A stretch of 64,000 nt of DNA, taken from contig NZ_VFPP01000001.1 of the NCBI RefSeq assembly GCF_006716745.1, positions 2,108,001 to 2,172,000 of the forward strand, read 5' to 3'. How positions within the stretch are numbered: position 1 is the first letter of the stretch; every line of letters starts with the position of its first letter. Source of the DNA: Saccharothrix saharensis (lineage in GTDB: Bacteria > Actinomycetota > Actinomycetes > Mycobacteriales > Pseudonocardiaceae). The notes beneath the pieces were generated by a model. The model was not told where the DNA came from. It saw only the letters and a list, made by a program, of their open reading frames with translations, and searched no databases. A program made the position numbers and the translations under genes. This document shows positions 40,071-49,211 of the stretch, piece after piece.

Positions 40071-42758
40071 GTGCGTCTCCGCTCCGCGGCTGTCGCCGCA
40101 CTCACCCTCGCCGCGCTCGCCGTCCCGGTCGTGACCGGCACGTCGCACGCCATCACCGATCACGCCCAGCACGTCAACCCGCTCGTCGGCACCAAACCCG
40201 GCGGCCCGGACTTCGGGCACGGCGGCGGCGCGGGCAACACCTTCCCCGGTGCCGTCGCGCCGTTCGGCATGCTCCAGTGGAGCCCCGACACGGTGACCCA
40301 CCAGCACGGCGGCTACCACTACGACGACAACCGCATCCGCGGGTTCAGCCTCACCCACCTGTCGGGCCCCGGGTGCAGCGACTTCGGCAACGTGCCGTTC
40401 ATGCCCTCGCTGGGCACGACCCCCGCGGCCCACTCCACGTTCTCCCACGCGAACGAGCAGGCGTCCCCCGGCTACTACTCGGTCCGCTTCGACAACGGCA
40501 TCCGCACCGAGCTGACCGCGAACCAGCGGTCGGGTGTCGCCCGCTTCACCTACCCCACCGGCCAGCGCGCCTCGCTGAACGTCGACGCCGCCCGCGCGTT
40601 CAACGCGGCGAGCGGTTCGATCACGGTCGGGACCGACAGCCTGTCCGGCTACACCGACAGCGGCGGGTTCTGCGGCGCGGGCAACCGGTACCGGCTGCAC
40701 TTCCACGTCACCTTCGACCAGCCGTTCGCCACCACCGCCACGATCGCCGACGGCCAGGTGACGCCGGGCGGTCGCGCGGTCGAGGGCAGCAGCCGGGGCA
40801 GCGTCGCGCCCGCACCGAAGACCGCCGGTACGCAGCACGTGCCCACGCCGTCCACGGCCGCGCGGGACGTGCAGCCGTTCGCCGCCTCGGCGTTCGTGTC
40901 GTTCAACGCGACGACGGTCACGGCGCGGGTCGGCATTTCGTTCGTGAGCCTGGACAACGCGAAGGCCAACCTCGCGACCGAGACCGGGACGCGGTCGTTC
41001 GACGAGGTCCGGACCGCGGCGCGGGCGGCGTGGAACGGCTGGCTCGGCCGCATCGACGTCACCGGTGGCACCACCACCCAGCTCCGCACGCTCTACACCT
41101 CGCTGTACCACTCGTTGTTGCACCCCAACGTGTTCAGCGACGTCAACGGCCAGTACACGGGGTTCGACCGGCAGACCCACACGACCACCAGGACCCAGTA
41201 CGCGAACTTCTCCGGCTGGGACGTCTACCGGTCGCAGGTGGCGCTGATCGCGTTGCTCGGCCCGGGTGAGGCGGCGGACATCGCGCAGTCCGCGGTCAAC
41301 CAGGCCGCGCAGGGCGGGTACTTCGACCGCTGGACGGTCGCCAACGGCGGCACGGGCGTGATGAGCGGCGACCCGATGGCGATCATCGTGTCCACCGCGC
41401 ACGCGTTCGGCGGCACGGACTTCGACACGGCGGACGCGTTGCGGCGCATGGTCGCGGGCGTCAACGACATCCGGCAGCGGCCGGGGTGGTTGCAGTTCAA
41501 CGACTACGGCTACGTGCCGACGGGCCTCCCCGACGTGTGGGGCTCGGCCGCGACCACGTTGGAGTACACGAGCGCGGACTTCGCCATCTCGCAGTTCGCG
41601 GCGAGGCTGAACGACACCGGCACAGCGGAGAACTTCCTGCGGCGCGCCCAGAACTGGCGCAGCCTGTTCAACTCGGGCAGCAAGTACGTGCAGCCGCGCA
41701 ACACCGACCTGACGTGGCCGGGCTTCAGCCCGACGCAGGAGAACGAGTACGTCGAGGGCAACGCGGCCCAGTACACGTGGATGGTGCCGTACAACCACCG
41801 GGGGCTGTTCGACGCGATGGGCGGCAACGCGGCCGTCGTGTCCAGGTTGGACACGTTCTTCACGGAGCTGAACGCCGGGCCCAGGAAGCCCTACGCCTAC
41901 CTGGGCAACGAGCCGACGCTCAACACGCCTTGGGCGTACGTGTACGCGGGCGCACCCCACAAGACCCAGGACGTGGTGCGGCGGGCGTTGACGTCGCTCT
42001 TCCCGCCCACGCCCGAGGGCCTGGTGGGCAACGACGACCTGGGCGAGATGTCGTCCTGGGCGGTCTGGGCGGCGTTGGGGCTGTACCCGCAGGCGCCGGG
42101 CCGGGCGGAGCTGGTGCTGGCCAGCCCGCAGTTCCCGAGCACGACCGTCAAGCGGGGCAACGGTGCCACGATCACGATCACCGCGCCGAACGCGTCCGAC
42201 AGCGTGAAGTACGTGCAGTCGCTGAAGGTCGACGGGGTGGCGTCCGGGAAGGCGTGGCTGCCCTCGTCGTTCGTCGCGCGGGGAGGGTCGTTGGAGTTCG
42301 CGCTGGGCACGGCCGCGTCGAGCTGGGGCAGCGGTGCCGGTGACGCGCCGCCGTCGTTCGACGTGGGGCCGAACCCGGCCAGGTCCGGCGCGGTCGTCGG
42401 GTTGGCCGGCAAGTGCGCGGACGCCGAGCCCGCGGGTCCGACCGACGGCGCACCCGTGCGGCTGTGGGACTGCAACTCCTCGGCCGCCCAGCAGTGGACC
42501 CTCGCGTCGGACGGCACGGTGCGGGCGTTGGGGCGGTGCCTGGACGTCAGCGGCAGTGCCCGGGTCAACGGGGCGAAGGTGCAGCTGTGGACGTGCAACG
42601 GCACGGGCGCGCAGCAGTGGTGGCCCAAGGGGTCGACGCTGGTCAACTCACCGTCCGGCAAGTGCCTCGACGTGCCGAACAGCAACGCGGTGAACGGGGT
42701 CCAGCTCCAGATCCACGACTGCAACGGGACCGGTGCCCAGCAGTGGCGGCTGCCCTGA
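40071..42758 (+). CDS. Secreted GH92 alpha-mannosidase with ricin-type lectin domain
   Basis: An 895-residue exported enzyme. A signal peptide covers about residues 1-28. The GH92 catalytic region (about 35-755) shows VNPLVGTKPGG, HGGGAGNTFPGAVAPFGM, GYYSVRFDNGI, the NEPTLNTPWAY loop and GNDDLGEMSSW near residue 653, where the calcium-linked catalytic acids lie. A C-terminal ricin-B/CBM13 domain has three QQW repeats (AAQQWTL, GAQQWWP, AQQWRL). GH92 enzymes are calcium-dependent exo-alpha-mannosidases acting on N-glycan or fungal mannan. The GTG start has GGAGG 7 nt ahead. The LacI-like palindrome upstream and the convergent sugar ABC operon suggest induced mannoside use. Confidence 0.93.
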   Translation: MRLRSAAVAALTLAALAVPVVTGTSHAITDHAQHVNPLVGTKPGGPDFGHGGGAGNTFPGAVAPFGMLQWSPDTVTHQHGGYHYDDNRIRGFSLTHLSGPGCSDFGNVPFMPSLGTTPAAHSTFSHANEQASPGYYSVRFDNGIRTELTANQRSGVARFTYPTGQRASLNVDAARAFNAASGSITVGTDSLSGYTDSGGFCGAGNRYRLHFHVTFDQPFATTATIADGQVTPGGRAVEGSSRGSVAPAPKTAGTQHVPTPSTAARDVQPFAASAFVSFNATTVTARVGISFVSLDNAKANLATETGTRSFDEVRTAARAAWNGWLGRIDVTGGTTTQLRTLYTSLYHSLLHPNVFSDVNGQYTGFDRQTHTTTRTQYANFSGWDVYRSQVALIALLGPGEAADIAQSAVNQAAQGGYFDRWTVANGGTGVMSGDPMAIIVSTAHAFGGTDFDTADALRRMVAGVNDIRQRPGWLQFNDYGYVPTGLPDVWGSAATTLEYTSADFAISQFAARLNDTGTAENFLRRAQNWRSLFNSGSKYVQPRNTDLTWPGFSPTQENEYVEGNAAQYTWMVPYNHRGLFDAMGGNAAVVSRLDTFFTELNAGPRKPYAYLGNEPTLNTPWAYVYAGAPHKTQDVVRRALTSLFPPTPEGLVGNDDLGEMSSWAVWAALGLYPQAPGRAELVLASPQFPSTTVKRGNGATITITAPNASDSVKYVQSLKVDGVASGKAWLPSSFVARGGSLEFALGTAASSWGSGAGDAPPSFDVGPNPARSGAVVGLAGKCADAEPAGPTDGAPVRLWDCNSSAAQQWTLASDGTVRALGRCLDVSGSARVNGAKVQLWTCNGTGAQQWWPKGSTLVNSPSGKCLDVPNSNAVNGVQLQIHDCNGTGAQQWRLP

Positions 42759-42775
42759 GGGGAACGGGGTGAATT

Positions 42776-42815
42776 GGCCGGTCGCCACGGCTCTCCCAAC
42801 ACGTGGCGACCGGCC
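42776..42815. terminator. Bidirectional terminator
   Basis: A perfect 14-bp stem (42776-42789 with 42802-42815) and a 12-nt loop lie between the convergent GH92 gene and the ABC permease gene. Confidence 0.7.
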
Positions 42816-42833
42816 GTTGACACCGCGAGGTGG

Positions 42834-43679
42834 CTACTTGACGCCTCCTGCGGTCAAGCCTGCGATGATCCGCCGCTGGAACAGCAGCACCACCACGACC
42901 AGCGGCACGGTCACGATCACGCCGGCGGCCATCTGCGTGCCGAACGGCTGGTCGAAGCCGTACGCCCCGGTGAACCGGGAGATCGCGACGGTGGCGGTCT
43001 GCATCGTGCTGTCGTTGACCATCGACAGCGCGATGATGAACTCGTTCCACGCCGCGATGAACGTGATGATCGCGGTGGTGAAGATGCCGGGCGCGGCCAG
43101 CGGCAGGATCACCTTGCGGAACGCCTGGCCGCGCGTGCAGCCGTCGATCATCGCCGCCTGCTCCAGCTCCTCCGGCATCTGCCGGAAGAACGCGGTCAGG
43201 TTCCACACCGCGAGGGGCAGCGCGAACGACAGGCTGGGCACGATCATCGACTGGTAGGTGTTGATCCAGCCGATGTCGGTGAACAACGCCAGCAGCGGCA
43301 CGAGCAGCGAGATGCCGGGGAACATGGACGTGGCGATGATCAGCGCCGCGACCGCGTTCTTGAACCGGAAGTGCAACCGGGCCAGCGCGTACGCCGCCGA
43401 CACGCCGATGATCAGCGTGAGCACCGTGGTGGTGCCGGCGACGACGAGGCTGTTCAGCAGCGACCGGCCGAACCCGACGCCGGGCGAGAACACCGCGGTC
43501 AGGTTGTCCAGCGAGAACGGCGAGGGCAGCGCGGTCAGCTCGAACTGGTCGGACGGGCGGCGGAACGCCGACACGGCCATCCAGTAGAACGGGGCCAGGC
43601 AGTAGACCAGGATCAGGCCCAGTCCGGCGAAGGTCAGCACCTTGCGCGGCAACGAGTTGGTGCCCTGGGTGGCGGTCAT
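42834..43679 (-). CDS. Carbohydrate ABC permease (MalG type)
   Basis: A 281-residue inner-membrane permease with six membrane segments. The EAA coupling loop reads EELEQAAMIDGCTRGQAFRKVILP near residue 190. It pairs with the MalF-type permease gene that overlaps its start by four bases (ATGA). No ATPase gene lies in the operon, so a shared MsiK-type ATPase is probably used, as is common in actinobacteria. Substrate: an oligosaccharide, perhaps a mannoside given the GH92 neighbour. Confidence 0.9.
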   Translation of the reverse strand: MTATQGTNSLPRKVLTFAGLGLILVYCLAPFYWMAVSAFRRPSDQFELTALPSPFSLDNLTAVFSPGVGFGRSLLNSLVVAGTTTVLTLIIGVSAAYALARLHFRFKNAVAALIIATSMFPGISLLVPLLALFTDIGWINTYQSMIVPSLSFALPLAVWNLTAFFRQMPEELEQAAMIDGCTRGQAFRKVILPLAAPGIFTTAIITFIAAWNEFIIALSMVNDSTMQTATVAISRFTGAYGFDQPFGTQMAAGVIVTVPLVVVVLLFQRRIIAGLTAGGVK

Positions 43680-44608
43680 TTGCGCGCCCTTTCCCGAGCG
43701 GCGCCGATGACGTCCGCGCCCAGCAACCGCACGAACACCAACGCGGTGACGGCCACGTAGACGAACAGGATCGTCGCGTACGCGGCCGCGGGGCCGAACC
43801 GCAGGCTCGACGCCTCGTCGAAGGCGACCATGGACAACGTCTCCACCGATTCCTTGCGGCTGCCGATGAGCACGAACGGCAGGTCGAACATGCGCAGCGC
43901 GTCGAGCACCCGGAACAGCACGGCCACCAGCAGCGCGGGCTTCACCAGCGGCAGGGTGATGCGCCAGAACTGCCGCCACGGCGACGCGCCGTCCACCCGA
44001 GCCGCCTCGTAGACGTCGTTCGGGATGATCTGCAACCCGGCCAGCACGAGCAGGCCGACGAACGGCGCGGTCTTCCACACGTCGGCGAGGATGACCGCGA
44101 ACTTCGCCTGCCAGCCCTCGGTGGTCCACAGGACCTGCTGGCCGATGACGGCGTTCGCCACGCCGTCGGCCTGGAAGATCCAGCGCCACAGCAGCGCCGA
44201 CACCGCGGTCGGCACGGCCCACGGCACCAGGATGCTGGCCCGCACGACGCCGCGCCAGCGGATCGCGTGGTGCATCACCAGCGCCATGGCGACGCCGATC
44301 ACGACTTCGAGCGCGACCGTGATCGCGGTGAACAGCGTGGTGTTGCCGAACGCGTTCCAGAACCGGGCGGCCGAGTCACCGGCGAAGATCGCGGTGTAGT
44401 TGTCGATGCCGACGAAACGCGAGCCCTCCACGACGAAACCGCTCTCGTCGAGGTCGGTGCCCTCCCGGAACACCGACTCGCGCAGCGCCGCCACCAACGG
44501 GTACCCGACCACCAGGCCGAGGACGACGAACGTCGGTGACAGCAGCGCCGCGGCGAGTCGCCCCGCGCCCGAGGTCGCACCCCGGGCGCGGCGGGCGACC
44601 GCCGTCAC
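43676..44608 (-). CDS. Carbohydrate ABC permease (MalF type)
   Basis: A 310-residue permease with six membrane segments after a charged N-terminus. Its EAA loop is NDVYEAARVDGASPWRQFW, the standard CUT1 form. It starts at GTG overlapping the binding-protein stop and ends overlapping the MalG-type gene, so the three are translationally coupled. The ATPase is missing from this operon. Confidence 0.9.
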   Translation of the reverse strand: MTAVARRARGATSGAGRLAAALLSPTFVVLGLVVGYPLVAALRESVFREGTDLDESGFVVEGSRFVGIDNYTAIFAGDSAARFWNAFGNTTLFTAITVALEVVIGVAMALVMHHAIRWRGVVRASILVPWAVPTAVSALLWRWIFQADGVANAVIGQQVLWTTEGWQAKFAVILADVWKTAPFVGLLVLAGLQIIPNDVYEAARVDGASPWRQFWRITLPLVKPALLVAVLFRVLDALRMFDLPFVLIGSRKESVETLSMVAFDEASSLRFGPAAAYATILFVYVAVTALVFVRLLGADVIGAARERARK

Positions 44609-45891
44609 TTCAGGAGCTCCTGCAACTTCGCCTGCAGGTCCTTCAGCGCCACGTCGCTGGTCTTCTCACCGGTCAGCGCGGCGTAGGCGGCTTCCTGGAT
44701 GGCCTGCGTGACGTCGCCGTAGCGGACGGCCTGCGGGCGCGGCTTCGCGGAGAGGATCGACTCCTTCAGCGTGGGCAGGTACGGGAACTGCTTGATCAGC
44801 TCGGCGTCGTCGTACAGGCTCGCCAGGGTCGGCGCCTGCGAGGTGGCCAGCAGGTTGGAGCGCTGCGAGGACTCGCTGGTGAAGAACTTGATGAAGTCCA
44901 GCGCCGTGGCCTTGTTCTTGCCGAACGCGGAGATCGCGAAGTTGTGCCCGCCGAGGGTGGAGCTGCCGGGGCCGTTCAGGCCGGGCAGCGGCGCGACGTC
45001 GAACTTGCCCGCCACCTGCGACGAGCCGTCGGTCTTGCCGGCCAGGTTCCACTGGTAGGGCCACTGGCGGTGGAACAGCAGCTCGCCGGCCTGGAACGCG
45101 CGGCGGCCCTCTTCCTCCTTGTAGGTGATGGCCTTCTCCGGGATGATGCCCTGCTGGAACCCGGTGACCAGGGAGTCCAGCCCGGCCTTCGCCTCGGGCG
45201 AGTCGACCACCGGCTTGCCGGTGGAGTCGACCACGTCACCGCCCGCGGAGTGCACGGCCTCGTCGAAGTTGACCGTCAGACCCTCGTACTTCTCGAACTG
45301 ACCGGCGTAGCAGCCGATCGCGGGCTGCGCCGCCTTGACCGCCTGGCAGGCGGAGGTGAGCTCGGCCCACGTCTTCGGCGGCTTCACGCCGGCCGCGTCG
45401 AGCAGGTCCTTGCGGTAGTACAGCAGGCCACCGTCGGAGTAGACGGGCGCGGCGTAGAGCTTGTCGCGGTACTGCGCGGTCTTGACCGCGGGCTGGAGGA
45501 ACTTGTCCAGCTCGAACTGGTCGGCGGGCAGTTCCACGACCCAGCGGTTGGCCGCGAACTCCGCGGTCCAGACGACGTCGAGGTTGAGGATCGTGTACGC
45601 GTCGGACTTGACCTGCGCGTTCTGCACCATCTGCTGGCGCTGGGCGTCGGCGGACTCGGGCAGTTCGATGATCCGGACCTGCTCGTTCGCGTGCGAGGCG
45701 TTCCACTCGTCGACGAGCTTCTGCATGTTGCCGGACGTGTCCTTGCCGGTGGCGAACGTGACCTCGCCCCGACCTTCGAGCGCACCGCTGGGCTGCTCGT
45801 TGCCTTTGTCCCCCCCGCTGCTGCACGACGCGAGGAGGACCGCCACACCCAGCGCCGCGGTTGCCCGCGCCGCCGTTGTCCGAACGCCCAT
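44605..45891 (-). CDS. Carbohydrate ABC solute-binding lipoprotein (MalE type)
   Basis: A 428-residue lipoprotein with signal peptide and lipobox LLASC (Cys near residue 22). The mature part is a family 1 extracellular sugar-binding protein (TFATGKDTSGNMQKLVDEWNAS, YYRKDLLDAAGVKPPKTWAEL, GHNFAISAFGKNKATALDFIKFF). The ATG used has GGGAG 8 nt ahead; an alternative lies 15 bp upstream. Two GTGATCAC palindromes lie 64-86 bp upstream and probably govern the operon. It feeds the two permeases that follow. Confidence 0.9.
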   Translation of the reverse strand: MGVRTTAARATAALGVAVLLASCSSGGDKGNEQPSGALEGRGEVTFATGKDTSGNMQKLVDEWNASHANEQVRIIELPESADAQRQQMVQNAQVKSDAYTILNLDVVWTAEFAANRWVVELPADQFELDKFLQPAVKTAQYRDKLYAAPVYSDGGLLYYRKDLLDAAGVKPPKTWAELTSACQAVKAAQPAIGCYAGQFEKYEGLTVNFDEAVHSAGGDVVDSTGKPVVDSPEAKAGLDSLVTGFQQGIIPEKAITYKEEEGRRAFQAGELLFHRQWPYQWNLAGKTDGSSQVAGKFDVAPLPGLNGPGSSTLGGHNFAISAFGKNKATALDFIKFFTSESSQRSNLLATSQAPTLASLYDDAELIKQFPYLPTLKESILSAKPRPQAVRYGDVTQAIQEAAYAALTGEKTSDVALKDLQAKLQELLK

Positions 45892-46639
45892 TACCGAGAC
45901 TCCCATTCGTTCAGGTCTTGCTCTGTCAAGCGGATCGGGGCGCTGCGCCGGTCGGTGATCACTCGACTGGTGATCACGCCGGGCAGCGGCACGCCCCGAT
46001 CGCCGGTCACGCCGGCCGGCGGGTCCACCGTCCACGACGGAGGCGGCGGCGAGTGGTTCCGGCCCGTCGCCGTGAGGTCCGTGCACGGTTGGAGGCCGTG
46101 GTGGCGTACTTCCCGGTGCACACCTACAGCAAGTGGATCATTCACGCGATCAACACGTTCGGTGTGACTTCGGGGTCCAGCAGGTTCCGCATCACCGGTG
46201 GGGCAGGTTGCGCGGGCAGGGAGAAGCGGGCGGGTGGGGTGGACGAGCGCAGGCCGGCGGGTCGTCACCGGACAGCCGGGACGTGCCATGGCCTGCCCCC
46301 TCCCCCGGTCCGACCCGGTGCCGCGTGGTCACGGAGAGCACCCGGTCGGACACTTCGACGGACGTTTGACCGTTCAAAACGGGCGGTACTGTGTCGCGGG
46401 CCACAGCGTCGTGTCAAGGAGTGGGAAGCGGGCGTGATCGGACCGCAACTCTTTCGCGTTCTGACGTGGCATATGGGGGGATGTTCACAGAACGAGGGGA
46501 CGGCTCCGGGAGGGGAGGGAGCCCGGCTCGAAGTGACATGGGGCCTGTACGGGTGCTCCAGGAAGGCCGGAGCCGGCAGGCCCGGCGGGAGGAGCGTCCC
46601 GCCGGGCCTGCCGGCTCCGCACAAAACCCGGTTCGGGGC
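45892..46639. promoter_or_regulatory. Intergenic region with paired GTGATCAC boxes
   Basis: This is a 748-bp stretch without a supported gene. GGTGATCAC occurs twice (45954-45962 and 45969-45977), each an 8-bp palindrome spaced 15 bp apart, in the promoter area of the binding-protein gene. A TTGACA (minus strand, 45924-45929) may be a -35 box. Farther on, TTTGA-N4-TCAAA (46365-46378) is another small dyad. The last part is the terminator of the beta-helix gene. Confidence 0.5.
46569..46618 (-). terminator. Very strong hairpin terminator
   Basis: A perfect 22-bp stem (46569-46590 with 46597-46618) and a 6-nt loop (GGAGCG) lie 21 bp past the stop of the beta-helix gene. Confidence 0.85.
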
Positions 46640-47761
46640 CTAGCAGATGCTCTGGCGGCTGTTGACCAGGGTGTTGTTGCGGAACGTGGTGTTCGTGCCG
46701 CAGGGGTTCTCGGTGATGGCCGAGTTGGTGACGGTCAGGTTCTGGATGGTGATGTCCCGGGTGATCGGGAACTCCGAGCGGGCGGCCAGGCGGATCTCGC
46801 CGCCGCCGGTGACGCTGCCGCCCTGGGCGGCGACGTTCACGTTGTAGCAGTTCTCGATCAGGATCGAGTTGTTGCCCGTGTTGGAGATGGTGATGCGGTC
46901 GATCTGGAGGCCGCCGCTCTCCGAGACGCAGAAGATGCCGCGGCCGCCGCCGCGGGCGATGACCTGGCCCACGCGGACGTTGATCGGGTAGCTGTCGCCG
47001 ATGCGGCCGTTGCGGTTGGCGGTGCGGAAGGCGGCGTAGCCCGTGCCGGTGCCGGCGTTCTCCGCGTCGACGGTGCCCACGGTGGCGTTGATGGTCTGGT
47101 TGAGCAGCAGACCGGATTCCCCGACGCCGCGGGCCACGACGGTGCCGATGGTCAGGCCGTCGACGCCGTAGGTCTCCACGGCGTGGCTGCTGGCGCCCTG
47201 CACGTAGGCGTAGTCGATGCGGACGTTGCGGGTCCACTGGCTGGTGTCGCCGCGGTTGTCGATGCGGACGCCCAGGCCTCGGGAGAGGCGCATGGTGACG
47301 TTGCCGATCACCACGTTGGTGACGTTGCGCATGAAGATGCCGTACAGCGGGGTTCCGGTGACGGTGAGGTTCTGGACCTCGATGTCGCGGACGCCGCGCG
47401 CGTAGATCGGGGCGTAGTCGCCGGAGCCGGTGCCGGTCACGTTGATGGTGCCGCACACGTCGATCGTGGTGTAGCTGCGCATCGAGTAGCGCTCGCCCGC
47501 GGGGATGGAGCCGGAGGCGCGGACGACGATCCGCTCCTTGTAGGTGCGGTTGGCGGTGAGGCTGTCGTTGGCGGCCTGCATCGCGGCGCGCAGGCTGCTG
47601 CCGGTGTAGACCGTGCTGCCGCCCCGGCGGGCGGTGAAGCTGCTGCCGGAGCCGGTCACCTCGGCGTGGTACGTGCCGTCGCCGCAGGCTGCCATGGCCT
47701 CGGGCGCGGAGACCTGGAGCAGCGCCGCTGTCAACGCTGACACGGCGAGAAGTGCTTTCAT
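46640..47761 (-). CDS. Secreted right-handed beta-helix protein
   Basis: A 373-residue secreted protein with a signal peptide ending near residue 24 (APEAMAACGDG). The rest is a parallel beta-helix of repeating short strands with Asn ladders (IEVQNLTVTGTPLYGIFMRNVTN-like turns, VNVAAQGGSVTG), as in pectate lyases and other polysaccharide lyases or depolymerases. No specific catalytic Lys/Arg triad could be assigned, so the substrate is open. A single CBM is not seen. SD AGGAG precedes the ATG, and two LacI/CebR-like operators lie upstream, so carbon-source control is likely. Confidence 0.82.
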   Translation of the reverse strand: MKALLAVSALTAALLQVSAPEAMAACGDGTYHAEVTGSGSSFTARRGGSTVYTGSSLRAAMQAANDSLTANRTYKERIVVRASGSIPAGERYSMRSYTTIDVCGTINVTGTGSGDYAPIYARGVRDIEVQNLTVTGTPLYGIFMRNVTNVVIGNVTMRLSRGLGVRIDNRGDTSQWTRNVRIDYAYVQGASSHAVETYGVDGLTIGTVVARGVGESGLLLNQTINATVGTVDAENAGTGTGYAAFRTANRNGRIGDSYPINVRVGQVIARGGGRGIFCVSESGGLQIDRITISNTGNNSILIENCYNVNVAAQGGSVTGGGEIRLAARSEFPITRDITIQNLTVTNSAITENPCGTNTTFRNNTLVNSRQSIC

Positions 47762-47780
47762 GTGGTGATCTCCTGGATTG

Positions 47781-47903
47781 GTAAGCGCTTTCCTGGTGGC
47801 GGCGGAGATCTGGTGCGGCTTCTTCGGTGGTGGTTGGAGCAGCGGCGGCCCGCCGAGGGACGTGACGGGCCGCCACCGAGCTGTCGGCCTGGGAGCGTTC
47901 CCA
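47781..47903. promoter_or_regulatory. Two LacI-family operator candidates
   Basis: GTAAGCGCTTTC (47781-47792) has a perfect AAGCGCTT core. TGGGAGCGTTCCCA (47890-47903) differs by one base from the CebR box TGGGAGCGCTCCCA known in Streptomyces, and CCTGGGA-N4-TCCCAGG is symmetric around it. Both precede the beta-helix gene on the minus strand. Confidence 0.55.
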
Positions 47904-47969
47904 GGGATATCCGGTAGTGAATCGGATAACGGATTGGCCGTCAAGACCCGACGCGTACGGCCTTCCGGG

Positions 47970-49160
47970 CTAACGGCTGATGATGTAGGCGATGCCGCCC
48001 GAGCCCGAGGCGACCGAGCCGTCGGCGCGGTGGCGCTTGGTGCGCAGCCAGATGTTCTCGAACTGGGCGCGGTCGTAGACGCGACGCACGGCGTCGTTCG
48101 AGGGGGACGCCGGGTCGTTGGCGATCACGTCGCCGTCCCCGGTGAAGCCGACGACGACCATGATGTGACCGGCGGTGCCGTAGCCGGCGCCGGTCAGTTC
48201 GTCCTCCCGGAACGACTGCGAGGTGATGACGGGCACGCCGCGGGCGATGTAGCCCTCCAGTTCGGACAGTGAGCGCAGGCGCGTGACGTGGCCGCGCAGG
48301 CCGAAGGTGGCCGCGTACGCGGTGTTGAACGGCCAGTTGCCCGCGCCGCGGTAGTCGTGGTCGTACGTGTGCCTGGCGGCGTGGTCGACGGTCCGGTCGG
48401 CGTGGTCGGGGTCCACCCAGGACAGGTCGTCGGCGCTCGGGCCGCGGCCGTGGTACTCGACGACCATCGCGGTGGACGTGGGGCTGCACCACGCCTCGCC
48501 ACCACCGTCGTACTCCGGGTAGTGGCCTTCGTGGACGTTCTGCGAGTAGCGCGGCACGGGCAGTTCGACGCCGCGGGCGACGCCCGGTGCGCTGGTGGGC
48601 ACGGTGAAGCGGTCCGGGATCGCGGAGGCCATCGCGCCGGCCATGCGCAGCAGCGGTGACGTGCGGGTGCCGGTGAGGCGGTAGAGGGTGACGCGGAGTT
48701 GGTAGGCGCGCAGCGGCCGCGCGGCCAGGAAGGTGTCCACGTCGACCGAGCCGTGCTCGTCGGACTGGCCGGAGACCGTCGTGCGCTCGATGTCCCGGTC
48801 GCCGAGCGCCCAGCGGGCCATGACGTACCAGGGGGTGCCGTCGCCGCGCAGCTCGACCTGGAGCCACGTGCCGGGCGGCGTGTCGGCGTTCCACGAGGCG
48901 ACGGCCTGGGTGGCGGCGAAGCCGGTGACGCGGCGCGGCGACGTCCACCGCGCGTAGTCGTAGCCGTCGAGGACGCCGACCGGGCGGCGGATGGCGAGGC
49001 CGCCGGGGACGGGTGCGGTGCCCTCGTGCGCGCCTTGGAGGAGCCGGGTCGACCGCCACTCCTGGTAGTCGACGCGTGCGCCCTCGGCCACCGCGGGCGG
49101 AGCCGCGGTGGAGCCGAGGGCGAGCACGGCCGACAGGACCGACACGACGCGCAGCGACAT
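47970..49160 (-). CDS. Secreted C39-like cysteine peptidase
   Basis: A 396-residue exported protein with a signal peptide to about residue 25. The N-terminal half is a beta-rich domain of unknown role (GYDYARWTSPRRVTGFAA). The C-terminal half is a peptidase C39-like fold with Cys in GEAWCSPTSTAMVVEY, His in TAGHIMVVVGF and the Asp/Asn region in VIANDPASPSND. No membrane or ABC part is attached, so it is not a bacteriocin exporter. Targets are unknown. It stands alone between the beta-helix gene and the sugar ABC operon. Confidence 0.85.
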   Translation of the reverse strand: MSLRVVSVLSAVLALGSTAAPPAVAEGARVDYQEWRSTRLLQGAHEGTAPVPGGLAIRRPVGVLDGYDYARWTSPRRVTGFAATQAVASWNADTPPGTWLQVELRGDGTPWYVMARWALGDRDIERTTVSGQSDEHGSVDVDTFLAARPLRAYQLRVTLYRLTGTRTSPLLRMAGAMASAIPDRFTVPTSAPGVARGVELPVPRYSQNVHEGHYPEYDGGGEAWCSPTSTAMVVEYHGRGPSADDLSWVDPDHADRTVDHAARHTYDHDYRGAGNWPFNTAYAATFGLRGHVTRLRSLSELEGYIARGVPVITSQSFREDELTGAGYGTAGHIMVVVGFTGDGDVIANDPASPSNDAVRRVYDRAQFENIWLRTKRHRADGSVASGSGGIAYIISR

Positions 49161-49211
49161 GTCGGGAATTGTCGCGCTAGAGAACTACTTTGTAATCATC
49201 CGACAGAGTGG

